A stretch of 64,000 bases of DNA from Streptomyces sp. H27-H5 (GCF_026627505.1 NZ_JAPNLK010000029.1:1-64000), one strand, 5' to 3'; shown: positions 36,870 through 45,540, counted from the stretch's first letter. The notes: generated by a model not told the origin, from the sequence alone. Numbers and translations are program-made.

Positions 36870-37745
36870 CTAGACCTTCTCGACCGCGTGGCCGCCGAAC
36901 TGGTTGCGCAGCGCGGCGATCATCTTCATCTGCGGGGAGTCGTCCTGACGGGACGCGAAGCGGGCGAACAGCGACGCGGTGATCGCGGGCAGCGGCACGG
37001 CGTTGTCGATGGCAGCCTCGACCGTCCAGCGGCCCTCGCCCGAGTCCGCCGCGAAGCCGCGCAGCTGCTGCAGGTGCTCGTCCTCGTCCAGCGCGTTCAC
37101 GGCGAGGTCCAGCAGCCAGGAACGGATGACCGTCCCCTCCTGCCAGGACCGGAACACCTCGCGGACGTCGGTGACCGAGTCCACCGCCTCCAGCAGCTCC
37201 CAGCCCTCGGCGTAGGCCTGCATCATGGCGTACTCGATGCCGTTGTGGACCATCTTCGCGAAGTGGCCGGCGCCGACCTTGCCCGCGTGCACGGAGCCGA
37301 AGTCGCCCTCGGGCTTGAGGGCGTCGAACACCGGCTGGACCGCGGCGACGTGGTCCTTGTCGCCGCCGTACATCAGCGCGTAGCCGTTCGCCAGGCCCCA
37401 CACGCCGCCGGAGACGCCGCAGTCGACGAAGCCGATGCCCTTGGCCTTGAGCTCCTCGGCGTGCTTCTCGTCGTCGGTCCAGCGGGAGTTGCCGCCGTCC
37501 ACGACGACGTCGCCGGGCGAGAGCAGCTCGCCGAGCTCGTCGATGGTGGACTGCGTCGCCGCACCTGCCGGGACCATCACCCACACCACGCGGGGGGCCT
37601 GCAGGCTGTCCACGAGTTCCCGCAGGCTGTGGACATCGGCGAGGTCAGGGTTGCGGTCGTATCCGATGACGGTGTGGCCTGCGCGGCGGATGCGCTCGCG
37701 CATGTTGCCGCCCATCTTGCCGAGACCGACGAGACCAAGCTCCAT
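36870..37745 (-). CDS. gnd: 6-phosphogluconate dehydrogenase (decarboxylating), short form
   Basis: A 291-residue enzyme of the short, often NAD-linked class. It has the Rossmann start GLVGLGKMGGNM, the substrate-binding GVSGGVWGLANGYALMYGG and KMVHNGIEYAMMQ. It oxidises 6-phosphogluconate to ribulose 5-phosphate and CO2. Its site between dnaN and recF is a Streptomyces-group feature. ATG 37745 is preceded by AAGGAA. Confidence 0.95.
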   Translation of the reverse strand: MELGLVGLGKMGGNMRERIRRAGHTVIGYDRNPDLADVHSLRELVDSLQAPRVVWVMVPAGAATQSTIDELGELLSPGDVVVDGGNSRWTDDEKHAEELKAKGIGFVDCGVSGGVWGLANGYALMYGGDKDHVAAVQPVFDALKPEGDFGSVHAGKVGAGHFAKMVHNGIEYAMMQAYAEGWELLEAVDSVTDVREVFRSWQEGTVIRSWLLDLAVNALDEDEHLQQLRGFAADSGEGRWTVEAAIDNAVPLPAITASLFARFASRQDDSPQMKMIAALRNQFGGHAVEKV

Positions 37746-37875
37746 CAGGTGGTTCCTTAAGCGTTGTGGCCGTCTGTGCCGGGGGCCCTGGAGTATCGGG
37801 GTCCGCCCCGGGATCCGAGCCTACGCCGGGCCGCGCCCCGGGGCGCCACGGACGCCCCGGGGCGGGCGCCGGACG

Positions 37876-37917
37876 CCGTCGGGCCCGGCCTCGCGGTGGC
37901 GAGGCCGGGCCCGACGG
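37876..37917 (-). terminator. Terminator after dnaN
   Basis: A perfect 19-bp stem (37876-37894 with 37899-37917) and a GGTG loop, 7 bp past the dnaN stop on the minus strand. It separates dnaN from gnd and downstream genes, so gnd-recF-dciA need their own promoter. Confidence 0.85.
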
Positions 37918-37924
37918 GACGGAC

Positions 37925-39055
37925 TCAACCGGACAGGCGCACCGGCATGATCAGGTACTTGTAGGCCTCGTCGGCCTCCGCATCGATCGCCGGGCGGCCG
38001 CTGAGCAGCGCCGGCTTGGTCGACGTGGTGAAGCTGAGCTGCGCGACGGGCGAGTCGATCGCGCTCAGACCGTCCAGCAGGAAGGTCGGGTTGAAGGCGA
38101 TCGAGATGTCGTCGCCGTCCAGTTTCGCGTCGACGCGCTCCACAGCCTGTGCGTCGTCGGAGGAGCCGGCCTCCAGGATCAGCACGCCCTGCTCAAAGCT
38201 CAGGCGAACCGGGGTGTTGCGCTCGGCGACCAGGGCGACGCGCTTGACGGCCTCGACGAAGGGCGCCGTCTCGATCACCGCGATGGAGTTGAACTCCGTC
38301 GGGAAGAGCGTGCGGTACTTCGGCAGGTCGCCTTCGAGCAGCCGGGTGGTGGTGCGGCGGCCCGCGCCCTCGAAGCCGATGAGGCCCTCACCGGCGCCGG
38401 AGCCCGACAGGGCCAGGGTGACGGTGTCGCCGCTGGTCAGGGACTTGGCGGTGTCCAGGAGCGTCTTGGCGGGCACCAGGGCCACGGCCGAGGCGTCCGG
38501 GTTCTCCGGCTTCCAGAGGAACTCGCGGACCGCGAAGCGGTAGCGGTCGGTGGAGGCCAGGGTGACGCGGTCGCCCTCGATCTCGATGCGGACACCGGTC
38601 AGCACGGGCAGCGTGTCGTCACGGCCGGCGGCGATGGCGACCTGGGCCGCGGCGGAGGCGAAGACCTCGCCGGGCACGGTGCCGGTCGCGGTCGGCATCT
38701 GCGGCAGCGTCGGGTATTCCTCCACAGGCAGGGTGTGGAGTGTGAATCGCGAGGAGCCACAGACCACGGTCGCCCGTACACCGTCTGTGGAAATCTCCAC
38801 CGGGCGGTTCGGGAGGGCCCGGCAGATGTCGGCGAGCAGCCGGCCGGAGACCAGGACGGTGCCGTCCTCCTCGACGTCCGCCTCGACGGAGACGCGGGCC
38901 GAGACCTCGTAGTCGAAGCCGGAGAGCGACAGGGTGCCCTCCTCGGCCTTCAGCAGCAGGCCCGCGAGAACGGGCACCGGCGGCCGGGCCGGGAGGCTGC
39001 GGGCCGCCCAAGCCACCGCCTCCGCGAGTACGTCGCGCTCCACCCGGATCTTCAC
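37925..39055 (-). CDS. dnaN: DNA polymerase III beta sliding clamp
   Basis: A 376-residue sliding clamp with three similar domains. It encircles DNA and tethers the replicase. Recognisable parts are RDVLAEAVAWAARSLPARPPVPVLAGL near the start, the central LASTDRYRFAVRE and the C-terminal YLIMPVRLSG, which forms part of the peptide-binding cleft. GTG 39055 starts the conserved KIRVERDVL; the frame is open far upstream into oriC, but that stretch carries DnaA boxes and lacks protein-like composition. Confidence 0.97.
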   Translation of the reverse strand: MKIRVERDVLAEAVAWAARSLPARPPVPVLAGLLLKAEEGTLSLSGFDYEVSARVSVEADVEEDGTVLVSGRLLADICRALPNRPVEISTDGVRATVVCGSSRFTLHTLPVEEYPTLPQMPTATGTVPGEVFASAAAQVAIAAGRDDTLPVLTGVRIEIEGDRVTLASTDRYRFAVREFLWKPENPDASAVALVPAKTLLDTAKSLTSGDTVTLALSGSGAGEGLIGFEGAGRRTTTRLLEGDLPKYRTLFPTEFNSIAVIETAPFVEAVKRVALVAERNTPVRLSFEQGVLILEAGSSDDAQAVERVDAKLDGDDISIAFNPTFLLDGLSAIDSPVAQLSFTTSTKPALLSGRPAIDAEADEAYKYLIMPVRLSG

Positions 39056-39229
39056 CGGAACCGCCTCCTGCTGTTGCTCGCTCGTCTGCCGGCCTTCGTC
39101 GTCGGCTCGATGGCTCGCTGTCCCGACGGACCGAGGCCTCGATGCCGGGGACCAGTCTGACGTACGGCGCCGACACTCGTTGCTGCCGGCGGTCAAGTCG
39201 GAAGCGAGGTGTCGGGGCGGCTGTCCTCC

Positions 39230-39810
39230 GAGTTGTGCACAGGACCTGCTTGAAAACCGAATCCGAGCTAACTCTCTATGGGGGTAGTAGTAGGGCCTGT
39301 GGAAACGGTGGATAAGCCCGTTCTCGCAGGTCAGCCCGCGTTTTTTATCCCCACACCCTGTGGGCGACACCGGTGGACAACACGGTGTCTCTGTGGAGAA
39401 CGAAAAGTTCTGCACAGGCCATCCCCAGATGACCCTCACTACTCCACAGGTGTGTCCCCAGCTTTTCCCCAGTACTCCACAGACCAAACGTCGACTTCCG
39501 TGTGACCGCTTTCACTCCGGACGGTGACAGGGGGCTCCTCGTTGCCGAACAGTGGACAACGGTGTGGAGAAGTCCTCCACCCCTGTGCACAGGATGCGGG
39601 AACCTGTGGGTCGGCGGTGGACAGAGAGGTGGACGGGGCTGTGGATATTTTCTTTGCCCACAGGCTGTGGATGGCCTTTGCGCACAATTCCACAGGCGGC
39701 TGAGCTGCGCTGATGGCCCCTCAACCTGCACTCCTGTGGACAGATTGTGGGTGACGGAACCTGTCCCCAGGCTGTGGACGGAAGAAAGTCAGCCAATCTG
39801 TGGATGACGC
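39230..39810. other. oriC: Chromosomal replication origin oriC
   Basis: The 902-bp gap between dnaN and dnaA holds about 20 DnaA-box-like 9-mers, in both orientations. Good matches to TTGTCCACA are at 39372-39380 (minus), 39392-39400 (minus), 39408-39416, 39440-39448, 39473-39481, 39551-39559 (minus), 39563-39571 (minus), 39654-39662, 39678-39686, 39735-39743 (minus) and 39799-39807 (minus). Weaker ones are near 39233, 39298, 39307, 39345, 39463, 39616, 39640, 39666 and 39773. The AT-richest parts, candidates for unwinding, are near 39255-39285, 39338-39350 and 39640-39660. Content, spacing and location match known Streptomyces origins. Confidence 0.95.
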
Positions 39811-39858
39811 GCTCCGTTGGGGGCGTATTCGAACAGGGGAGGGGCGCACGGACGAAGA

Positions 39859-39890
39859 AGGGCGCCCCCGCTGTGGTCCGGGAGCGCCCT
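39859..39890 (-). terminator. Terminator after dnaA
   Basis: A 12-bp stem with one mismatch (39859-39870 with 39879-39890) and an 8-base loop, about 68 bp past the dnaA stop on the minus strand. It would keep dnaA transcription out of oriC. Confidence 0.6.
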
Positions 39891-39957
39891 GTAAACGGGT
39901 TTGAGGGGCCCTCACGGGACCTTCGTGGGGCCCGCGCACGGCTCCGGAGAGCCGGCG

Positions 39958-41760
39958 TCAGGCGTTCTTGATGCGGTTGGTGAGCTCCGTGACCTGGTTG
40001 TAGATGGAGCGCCGTTCCGCCATCAGGGCGCGGATCTTGCGGTCCGCGTGCATGACGGTGGTGTGGTCGCGGCCGCCGAACTGCGCCCCGATCTTGGGGA
40101 GGGAGAGGTCGGTGAGCTCCCGACACAGGTACATGGCGATCTGTCGGGCGGTGACCAGGACCCGGCTGCGCGAGGAGCCGCAGAGGTCGTCGACCGTGAG
40201 CCCGAAGTAGTCCGCGGTGGCGGCCATGATGTCGGAGGCGGTGATCTCGGGCGCGCTGTCCTCTCCGCCCGGGATCAGGTTCTTGAGGACGTCCTCCGTC
40301 AGGCCCAGGTCCACCGGCTGCCGATTGAGGCTGGCGAACGCGGTGACCCGGATCAGCGCCCCCTCCAACTCACGGATGTTGCGCGAGATGCGTGAGGCGA
40401 TGAACTCCAGCACCTCCGGCGGGGCGTTGAGCTGCTCCTGTACGGCCTTCTTGCGCAGGATCGCGATGCGGGTCTCCAGCTCGGGCGGCTGGACGTCGGT
40501 GATCAGGCCCCACTCGAAGCGGTTGCGCAGCCGGTCCTCCAGGGTGACCAGCTGCTTGGGCGGCCGGTCGGAGGACAGCACGATCTGCTTGTTGGCGTTG
40601 TGGAGCGTGTTGAAGGTGTGGAAGAACTCCTCCTGCGTCGACTCCTTGCTCGCGAGGAACTGGATGTCGTCGACCAGCAGGATGTCCATCTCGCGGTAGC
40701 GCTTGCGGAAGGCGTCGCCCTTGCCGTCGCGGATGGAGTTGATGAACTCGTTGGTGAACTCCTCCGAGCTCACGTAGCGCACCCGGGTACCGGGATAGAG
40801 GCTCCGTGCGTAGTGCCCGATGGCGTGCAGCAGGTGCGTCTTGCCGAGCCCCGACTCCCCGTAGATGAAGAGGGGGTTGTACGCCTTCGCCGGCGCCTCG
40901 GCGACGGCCACCGCGGCGGCGTGCGCGAAGCGGTTGGAGGCGCCGATGACGAAGGTGTCGAAGAGGTACTTGGGGTTCAGTCTGGCGGTCGGCTCCAGCG
41001 GGCCCGAGGTGGAGCCGCCGGACGGGGCCGAGGGCGCCGGCCGGTTGGGGATCTGGCGCTGCTGCGGCTGCTCGTACTGCTGTCGTTCGTACCCGTGCTG
41101 CTGGTGCGAGTCCTGCTGCTCGTACGAGGACTGCTCGTACTTCTGCTGCTCGTAGCCGCCCTGGTCGTATCCCGAGGGCTCGGACTGCTGGAGGTAGCCG
41201 GGCTGGGGAGAGGCGTACGGGTCACGGTCGGGGAAGCCGCCGAGACGGGGCTGCTGCCAGCCGTAGTCGTCCTGTTGACCACCGCGGGGCCAGGCGCCGG
41301 GCTCGGGGCGCTGCTGCTGGTAGTCCGGGTAGGCGGGCCGGGCGGTCGGCAACTGGTCGTCGCTGGGACCGGTGTGGCCCCCGGGACCGTTGTGACCCGT
41401 ATGACCGGTGTGGCCGCCGGGGCGCTGGCCGCCGTACGGCTCGTAGGACTCGCGCTGCTGGGAGGAGGGGGTGGGCGCCGGCTCGCCGGCGGAGTCGTCC
41501 ACCGTGATCGCGATCCGGATCGGGCGCCCGCACTCGCGACTGAGCGCGTCACTGATGAGCGGCGCGAGGCGACCTTCGAGAACGCGTTTGCCCCATTCGT
41601 TGGGGACGGCGAGCAAGGCGGTGTCGGCGACGAGCGCGAGGGGCTGGCAGCGTTCGACCCACTGCTTGTCCTTCGGCTCGATACCTTGCTGCCCCTCTCC
41701 GAGGAGCTTCTCGAGCACGCGTGGCCACACTGCGGCAAGATCGGCAGGTACGTCAGCCAC
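39958..41760 (-). CDS. dnaA: Chromosomal replication initiator DnaA
   Basis: A 600-residue DnaA. Domain I (about 1-95) begins ADVPADLAAVWPRVLEKLLG. Domain II (about 96-255) is very long and low in complexity, with Gln/Tyr/Gly/Pro repeats such as YEQQ. Domain III is an AAA+ ATPase with Walker A GESGLGKTHLL, Walker B ILLVDDIQFL, and the box VII arginine region. Domain IV binds DnaA boxes (GGRDHTTVMHA). GTG 41760 fits the family start; an in-frame extension to 41844 lacks support. A perfect DnaA box in its promoter implies autoregulation. Confidence 0.98.
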   Translation of the reverse strand: MADVPADLAAVWPRVLEKLLGEGQQGIEPKDKQWVERCQPLALVADTALLAVPNEWGKRVLEGRLAPLISDALSRECGRPIRIAITVDDSAGEPAPTPSSQQRESYEPYGGQRPGGHTGHTGHNGPGGHTGPSDDQLPTARPAYPDYQQQRPEPGAWPRGGQQDDYGWQQPRLGGFPDRDPYASPQPGYLQQSEPSGYDQGGYEQQKYEQSSYEQQDSHQQHGYERQQYEQPQQRQIPNRPAPSAPSGGSTSGPLEPTARLNPKYLFDTFVIGASNRFAHAAAVAVAEAPAKAYNPLFIYGESGLGKTHLLHAIGHYARSLYPGTRVRYVSSEEFTNEFINSIRDGKGDAFRKRYREMDILLVDDIQFLASKESTQEEFFHTFNTLHNANKQIVLSSDRPPKQLVTLEDRLRNRFEWGLITDVQPPELETRIAILRKKAVQEQLNAPPEVLEFIASRISRNIRELEGALIRVTAFASLNRQPVDLGLTEDVLKNLIPGGEDSAPEITASDIMAATADYFGLTVDDLCGSSRSRVLVTARQIAMYLCRELTDLSLPKIGAQFGGRDHTTVMHADRKIRALMAERRSIYNQVTELTNRIKNA

Positions 41761-41877
41761 AGAGCACGCTCTCTCACAGGTCCCGGTCCCACGAATGTGT
41801 GGTTCTTTGGGACGGTCGGGACAAAAAAATCCGGGATCAGGCAACGGTAGTCAGGCCGGTGGGTAGGGTTCAAGTCG

Positions 41878-41886
41878 TTGTCCACA
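41878..41886 (+). promoter_or_regulatory. DnaA box in the dnaA promoter
   Basis: TTGTCCACA, the exact Streptomyces consensus, followed 5 bp on by CTGTGCACAG, which gives a weaker box on either strand. In Streptomyces, paired boxes in the dnaA promoter are known to allow DnaA to repress its own gene. Confidence 0.85.
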
Positions 41887-41920
41887 GCCTGTGCACAGTG
41901 TGGGGCCACCGAGGCTCGGT

Positions 41921-41950
41921 TTGACCGGATGGCGTAGCCGCGCGTACCGT
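41921..41950 (+). promoter_or_regulatory. Candidate rpmH operon promoter
   Basis: TTGACC (41921-41926) and TACCGT (41945-41950) with an 18-bp spacer, which fits the main vegetative sigma factor reasonably well. It lies 177 bp before rpmH. Confidence 0.45.
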
Positions 41951-42126
41951 GACGAGGTCGAGTTGTCGATGGCTGCTGCCGCCTGCCTACCGATGGGCGA
42001 AGATCACACACAGTGATCATGTAGCGGTGCCACTCGGGCGAACACGCGAGTTTCATCTCCTTCGTGGGCGCACGGTGACAGCCAGGCGATGTCCCGCCAC
42101 AACGATTCATTCTCTGGAGCCCCCGA

Positions 42127-42264
42127 GTGAGCAAGCGCACCTTCCAGCCGAACAACCGCCGTCGTGCCAAGACCCACGGCTTCCGCCTGCGGATGCGTAC
42201 CCGTGCCGGCCGCGCGATTCTCGCGAACCGCCGCGGCAAGGGCCGCGCCGCCCTTTCCGCGTAA
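42127..42264 (+). CDS. rpmH: Ribosomal protein L34
   Basis: A 45-residue, strongly basic protein beginning SKRTFQPNNRRRAKTHGFRL (after the GTG-coded start) and ending GKGRAALSA. It matches L34 over its full length. The GTG start at 42127 lies 8 bp after TCTGGAG. It heads the rpmH-rnpA-yidD-yidC-jag run and is divergent from dnaA, as in nearly all bacteria with this layout. Confidence 0.97.
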   Translation: MSKRTFQPNNRRRAKTHGFRLRMRTRAGRAILANRRGKGRAALSA

Positions 42265-42286
42265 CCCACACGCAGGTCGTGACGTC

Positions 42287-42661
42287 GTGCTGTCTCCCGA
42301 AAATCGGCTGAGGCGGCGCGAGGACTTCGCGAGCGCGGTACGACGGGGCCGGCGGGCAGGACGCCCGCTTCTCGTCGTACACCTACGTACCAGCGGTGCA
42401 ACGGACCCGCACGAGCCGGGGGAGATCGATCCCTCGACGCGTGCGGGTTTCGTCGTCAGCAAGGCTGTCGGCAACGCTGTCGTACGCAACCGGGTCAAGC
42501 GCCGTTTGCGCCATCTTGTCCGCGAACGGCTCCCTCAGCTCCCCGCCGGTAGCCTGGTGGTGGTGCGGGCCTTGCCCGGTTCGGGTGATGCCGGCCTCGA
42601 CGAGCTGGCCCGTGACCTGGATGCCGCCCTGCAGCGGCTACTGGGAGGCGCGGCTCGATGA
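42287..42661 (+). CDS. rnpA: Ribonuclease P protein component
   Basis: A 124-residue protein subunit of RNase P, which matures tRNA 5' ends. The RNR signature region is clear: AGFVVSKAVGNAVVRNRVKRRLRHLVRE (about 52-79). GTG 42287 starts VLSPENRLRRREDF, the usual beginning; another GTG at 42279 is out of frame. It ends in a 4-bp overlap with yidD. Confidence 0.95.
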   Translation: MLSPENRLRRREDFASAVRRGRRAGRPLLVVHLRTSGATDPHEPGEIDPSTRAGFVVSKAVGNAVVRNRVKRRLRHLVRERLPQLPAGSLVVVRALPGSGDAGLDELARDLDAALQRLLGGAAR

Positions 42662-42939
42662 AGTACCCGCTGCTCGCTTTGATCAAGCTGTACCAGTGGA
42701 CGATCAGTCCGCTGCTCGGGCCGGTGTGCCGTTACTACCCCTCGTGCTCGCACTACGGGTTCACGGCCATCGACCGGCATGGTGCGGTGAAGGGGACGGT
42801 TCTGACCGCCTGGCGGATCCTGCGGTGCAATCCGTGGTCCCCGGGTGGTGTGGATCATGTCCCACCCCGGAAACGCCCGCGTTGGCACGAGCAGCTGCGC
42901 AGTGCGTTGCGTAGATCTCGCAATGCTCAAGGAGCCTGA
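42658..42939 (+). CDS. yidD: YidD membrane insertion efficiency factor
   Basis: A 93-residue protein with the family core KLYQWTISPLLGPVCRYYPSCSHYG (three conserved cysteines with the one in ILRCNPWSPGG) and a basic tail. YidD helps membrane protein insertion, next to YidC. Its ATG overlaps the rnpA stop by four bases, and yidC follows after 3 bp, so the three are translationally linked. Confidence 0.95.
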   Translation: MKYPLLALIKLYQWTISPLLGPVCRYYPSCSHYGFTAIDRHGAVKGTVLTAWRILRCNPWSPGGVDHVPPRKRPRWHEQLRSALRRSRNAQGA

Positions 42940-42942
42940 TTA

Positions 42943-44049
42943 GTGGACACGATTGCCAGTCTGTTCAGCTTTATCACCACACCCGTGTCATGGATCATCG
43001 TCCAGTTCCACACGGTGTACGGCGCGATCTTCGGCGCCGACAGTGGATGGGCCTGGGGCCTGTCCATCGTGTCCCTGGTGATCTTGATTCGTATCTGCCT
43101 GATCCCGCTCTTCGTGAAGCAGATCAAGTCGACGCGTGGCATGCAGGCGCTCCAGCCGAAGATGAAGGCGATCCAGGAGCGCTACAAGAACGACAAGCAG
43201 CGTCAGTCCGAAGAGATGATGAAGCTGTACAAGGAGACGGGTACCAACCCGCTCTCCTCGTGCCTTCCCATCCTCGCGCAGTCGCCGTTCTTCTTCGCGC
43301 TCTACCACGTGCTCGCGAACATCGCCAACGGCAAGCCGATCGGCTACATCAACGAGTCGCTGCTGGTGAGCGCCCAGAAGGCGCACATCTTCGGAGCCCC
43401 GCTCGCCGCGAAGTTCACGGACAGCGCCGAGAAGATCGCCAGCCTGGACGCCTCGGTGACCAGCGTTCGCGTCGTGACCGCGGTCATGATCGTGATGATG
43501 TCGCTGTCGCAGTTCTACACGCAGCGCCAGCTGATGCAGAAGAACGTCGACCTCTCGGTCAAGACGCCGTTCATGCAGCAGCAGAAGATGCTGATGTACA
43601 TCTTCCCGGTGATCTTCGCCGTCATGGGCATCAACTTCCCCGTCGGTGTCCTCGTCTACTGGCTGACCACGAACCTGTGGACCATGGGCCAGCAGATGTA
43701 CGTGATCAACCAGAACCCGACGCCGGGAAGCAAGGCCCAGGACCAGTACCTGACCCGCCTGGTGAAGCACGTCACCACGCACGGTGCCATCAAGGGCCGG
43801 GGCAAGAAGAAGATCGTCGCCGCGATCGTGGCCAAGGGCCCGGACCGCAACGACAACGAGCGCAAGTTCATCACCGCGCTGACGAAGCAGGGCATGGCCG
43901 CGCAGGCGGACGGCTCCGTGATCAAGAGTTCTGAGGCCACGGCCGATGAGGACGCGGCGAGCGGCGGTGTCGCGACCAAGCGGCAGCAGCCGAAGCGGCA
44001 GACGAAGTCGAAGCGTCAGACGCCCCCCAGCAAGCCCTCCAAGAAGTAG
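42943..44049 (+). CDS. yidC: YidC/Oxa1 membrane protein insertase
   Basis: A 368-residue insertase of the Gram-positive type, with a short N-terminus. It has about five membrane helices: near 15-30, 35-55 with the conserved Arg of the hydrophilic groove (ILIRICLIPLF), 105-125, 180-200 and 215-245. A long, very basic cytoplasmic tail (about 270-368, ending in a Lys/Gln/Arg/Thr/Pro-rich stretch) could bind ribosomes. The GTG start at 42943 has AAGGAG 8 bp upstream. Confidence 0.96.
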   Translation: MDTIASLFSFITTPVSWIIVQFHTVYGAIFGADSGWAWGLSIVSLVILIRICLIPLFVKQIKSTRGMQALQPKMKAIQERYKNDKQRQSEEMMKLYKETGTNPLSSCLPILAQSPFFFALYHVLANIANGKPIGYINESLLVSAQKAHIFGAPLAAKFTDSAEKIASLDASVTSVRVVTAVMIVMMSLSQFYTQRQLMQKNVDLSVKTPFMQQQKMLMYIFPVIFAVMGINFPVGVLVYWLTTNLWTMGQQMYVINQNPTPGSKAQDQYLTRLVKHVTTHGAIKGRGKKKIVAAIVAKGPDRNDNERKFITALTKQGMAAQADGSVIKSSEATADEDAASGGVATKRQQPKRQTKSKRQTPPSKPSKK

Positions 44050-44063
44050 AAGGAGCCCCTCCC

Positions 44064-44573
44064 GTGACGGAAGGCACCACCACCGCCGCCGCTGAGGGCG
44101 GCGACACCCTGACCCGCCTCGAACAGGAGGGTGAGATCGCGGCCGACTACCTCGAGGGCCTGCTGGACATCGCCGACCTGGACGGCGACATCGACATGGA
44201 CGTCGAGGCGGACCGCGCCGCGGTGTCGATCGTCAGCGACTCCGCCCGCGACCTGCAGAAGCTCGTGGGCCGCGACGGTGAGGTACTGGAAGCCCTTCAG
44301 GAGCTGACCCGCCTCGCCGTGCACCGCGAGACCGGGGACCGCAGCCGGCTGATGCTGGACATCGCCGGGTTCCGCGCGAAGAAGCGCGAGGAGCTGGCCG
44401 TGATCGGCGCCCAGGCCGCGGCGGACGTGAAGGCCTCCGGTGAGCCGCTGAAGCTGGCTCCCATGACCCCCTTCGAGCGGAAGGTCGTCCACGACGCCGT
44501 GGCGGCCGCCGGTCTGAAGAGCGAGTCCGAGGGCGAGGAGCCGCAGCGCTTCGTCGTCGTACTCCCGGCCTGA
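44064..44573 (+). CDS. jag: Jag/KhpB-like RNA-binding protein (KH and R3H domains)
   Basis: A 169-residue protein. An acidic N-terminus (about 1-35) leads to a KH-like domain with LVGRDGEVLEALQELTRLAVHRE, then an R3H domain (about 120-165) with PMTPFERKVVHDAVA. It lacks the Jag-N domain of Firmicutes proteins. Related proteins bind RNA and affect cell-wall synthesis and division (family knowledge). It lies 14 bp after yidC. Confidence 0.93.
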   Translation: MTEGTTTAAAEGGDTLTRLEQEGEIAADYLEGLLDIADLDGDIDMDVEADRAAVSIVSDSARDLQKLVGRDGEVLEALQELTRLAVHRETGDRSRLMLDIAGFRAKKREELAVIGAQAAADVKASGEPLKLAPMTPFERKVVHDAVAAAGLKSESEGEEPQRFVVVLPA

Positions 44574-44590
44574 CCGGAAGAGCGTGAGGT

Positions 44591-44619
44591 CGGCCCCGCC
44601 TGTGTCGCAGGCGGGGCCG
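44591..44619 (+). terminator. Terminator after jag
   Basis: A perfect 12-bp stem (44591-44602 with 44608-44619) and a TGTCG loop, followed by ATGTTTGT. It ends the rpmH-jag run 17 bp past the jag stop. Confidence 0.75.
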
Positions 44620-44683
44620 ATGTTTGTAAGCCTGGCAGTGCCCGTTGTTCGAAGAGTGAGTTCTGTACGGAAGGACGGTCCCC

Positions 44684-45400
44684 GTGACGGAGGCAGCTGA
44701 GCTTCCCCCGGCGCCCGAAGAGGCGCGTGCGGTATTCGGCGAGTTTTTCCCGGAAGCCGTGCGGTACGCGGAGCTGCTGGCGGACGCGGGAGTCACGCGC
44801 GGTCTGATCGGCCCGCGTGAGGTGCCCAGGTTGTGGGAGCGGCACCTGTTGAACTGCGCGGTCCTCTCCGAGGTCGTGCCCGAGGGCGTCACCGTGTGCG
44901 ATGTGGGCTCCGGCGCCGGCCTCCCCGGCATCCCCCTGGCGCTGGTGCGCCGGGATCTGAAGATCACGTTGCTGGAACCGTTGCTGCGTCGGACGAACTT
45001 CCTCCAGGAAGCCGTGGAACTGCTGGGCCTCGACCACGTCACCGTGGTGCGCGGCCGGGCCGAGGAGGTCCTCGGCAAGGTGCAGCCCGTGCACGTGGTG
45101 ACGGCGCGCGCGGTGGCCCCGCTCGACCGGCTGGCCGGCTGGGGTGTCCCCCTGCTGCGCCCGTACGGAGAGATGCTGGCGCTCAAGGGTGACACCGCCG
45201 AGGAGGAGCTGGTGGCGGCGAAGGTCGCGCTGGCGAAGCTCGGTGTGGTGAAGACCTCGGTGCTGCACGTGGGCGAGGGTGTCGTGGACCCCCTGTCGAC
45301 GGTCGTGCGGGTCGAGGTGGGTGAGAGCCCCGGTGGGGTGAGGTTCGCGGCCAAACGGGCCAAGGCCGCCCGGACGAGCCGTACGCGCCGGCGCCGCTGA
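44684..45400 (+). CDS. rsmG: 16S rRNA (guanine-N7) methyltransferase RsmG (GidB)
   Basis: A 238-residue enzyme that methylates G527 of 16S rRNA (E. coli numbering) with S-adenosylmethionine. The SAM site is VCDVGSGAGLPGIPLALVR (about 65-84). Further conserved parts are the upstream RHLLNCAVL and the later TARAVAPLDRLAGW. The basic tail (RTSRTRRRR) is common in actinobacteria. Loss of rsmG gives low-level streptomycin resistance; this copy looks intact. The GTG start at 44684 follows GGAAGGACGG. Confidence 0.95.
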   Translation: MTEAAELPPAPEEARAVFGEFFPEAVRYAELLADAGVTRGLIGPREVPRLWERHLLNCAVLSEVVPEGVTVCDVGSGAGLPGIPLALVRRDLKITLLEPLLRRTNFLQEAVELLGLDHVTVVRGRAEEVLGKVQPVHVVTARAVAPLDRLAGWGVPLLRPYGEMLALKGDTAEEELVAAKVALAKLGVVKTSVLHVGEGVVDPLSTVVRVEVGESPGGVRFAAKRAKAARTSRTRRRR

Positions 45401-45422
45401 CCACGCCGAGCGCCACCGATCA

Positions 45423-45455
45423 CTGAAATCCCCGTGAGTACTGCGGGGATTTCAG
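45423..45455 (+). terminator. Terminator after rsmG
   Basis: A perfect 12-bp stem (45423-45434 with 45444-45455) and a 9-base loop, 22 bp after the rsmG stop. Confidence 0.75.
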
Positions 45456-45524
45456 GCGTGTTGGGGGCCTATCGGCAGGGGCGCCGGAGTGTCGGAGGGA
45501 GCTTGAGACTCCGTCCGGGCATCG

Positions 45525-45540
45525 TGTTTCACGTGAAACG
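45525..45540. promoter_or_regulatory. parS: parS site 1
   Basis: The 14-bp palindrome GTTTCACGTGAAAC (45526-45539) is the core of the Streptomyces parS consensus. It lies in the parA leader, 146 bp before the parA start. ParB loads here and spreads. Confidence 0.93.

Larger units (their letters stand above)
41761..42126. promoter_or_regulatory. Divergent dnaA/rpmH control region
   Basis: A 366-bp gap that serves dnaA leftwards and the rpmH operon rightwards. It holds a perfect DnaA box and an adjoining weaker one, a likely rpmH promoter, and a leader before rpmH in which no strong hairpin is evident. Confidence 0.7.

Noticed and set aside
39056..39487. Upstream extension of dnaN into the oriC gap
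   Set aside because: The frame is open, but the stretch contains DnaA boxes and no protein-like sequence. The family start is GTG 39055.
44684..45400. Loss-of-function rsmG (streptomycin tolerance)
   Set aside because: The reading frame is complete and the SAM-binding motif is intact.
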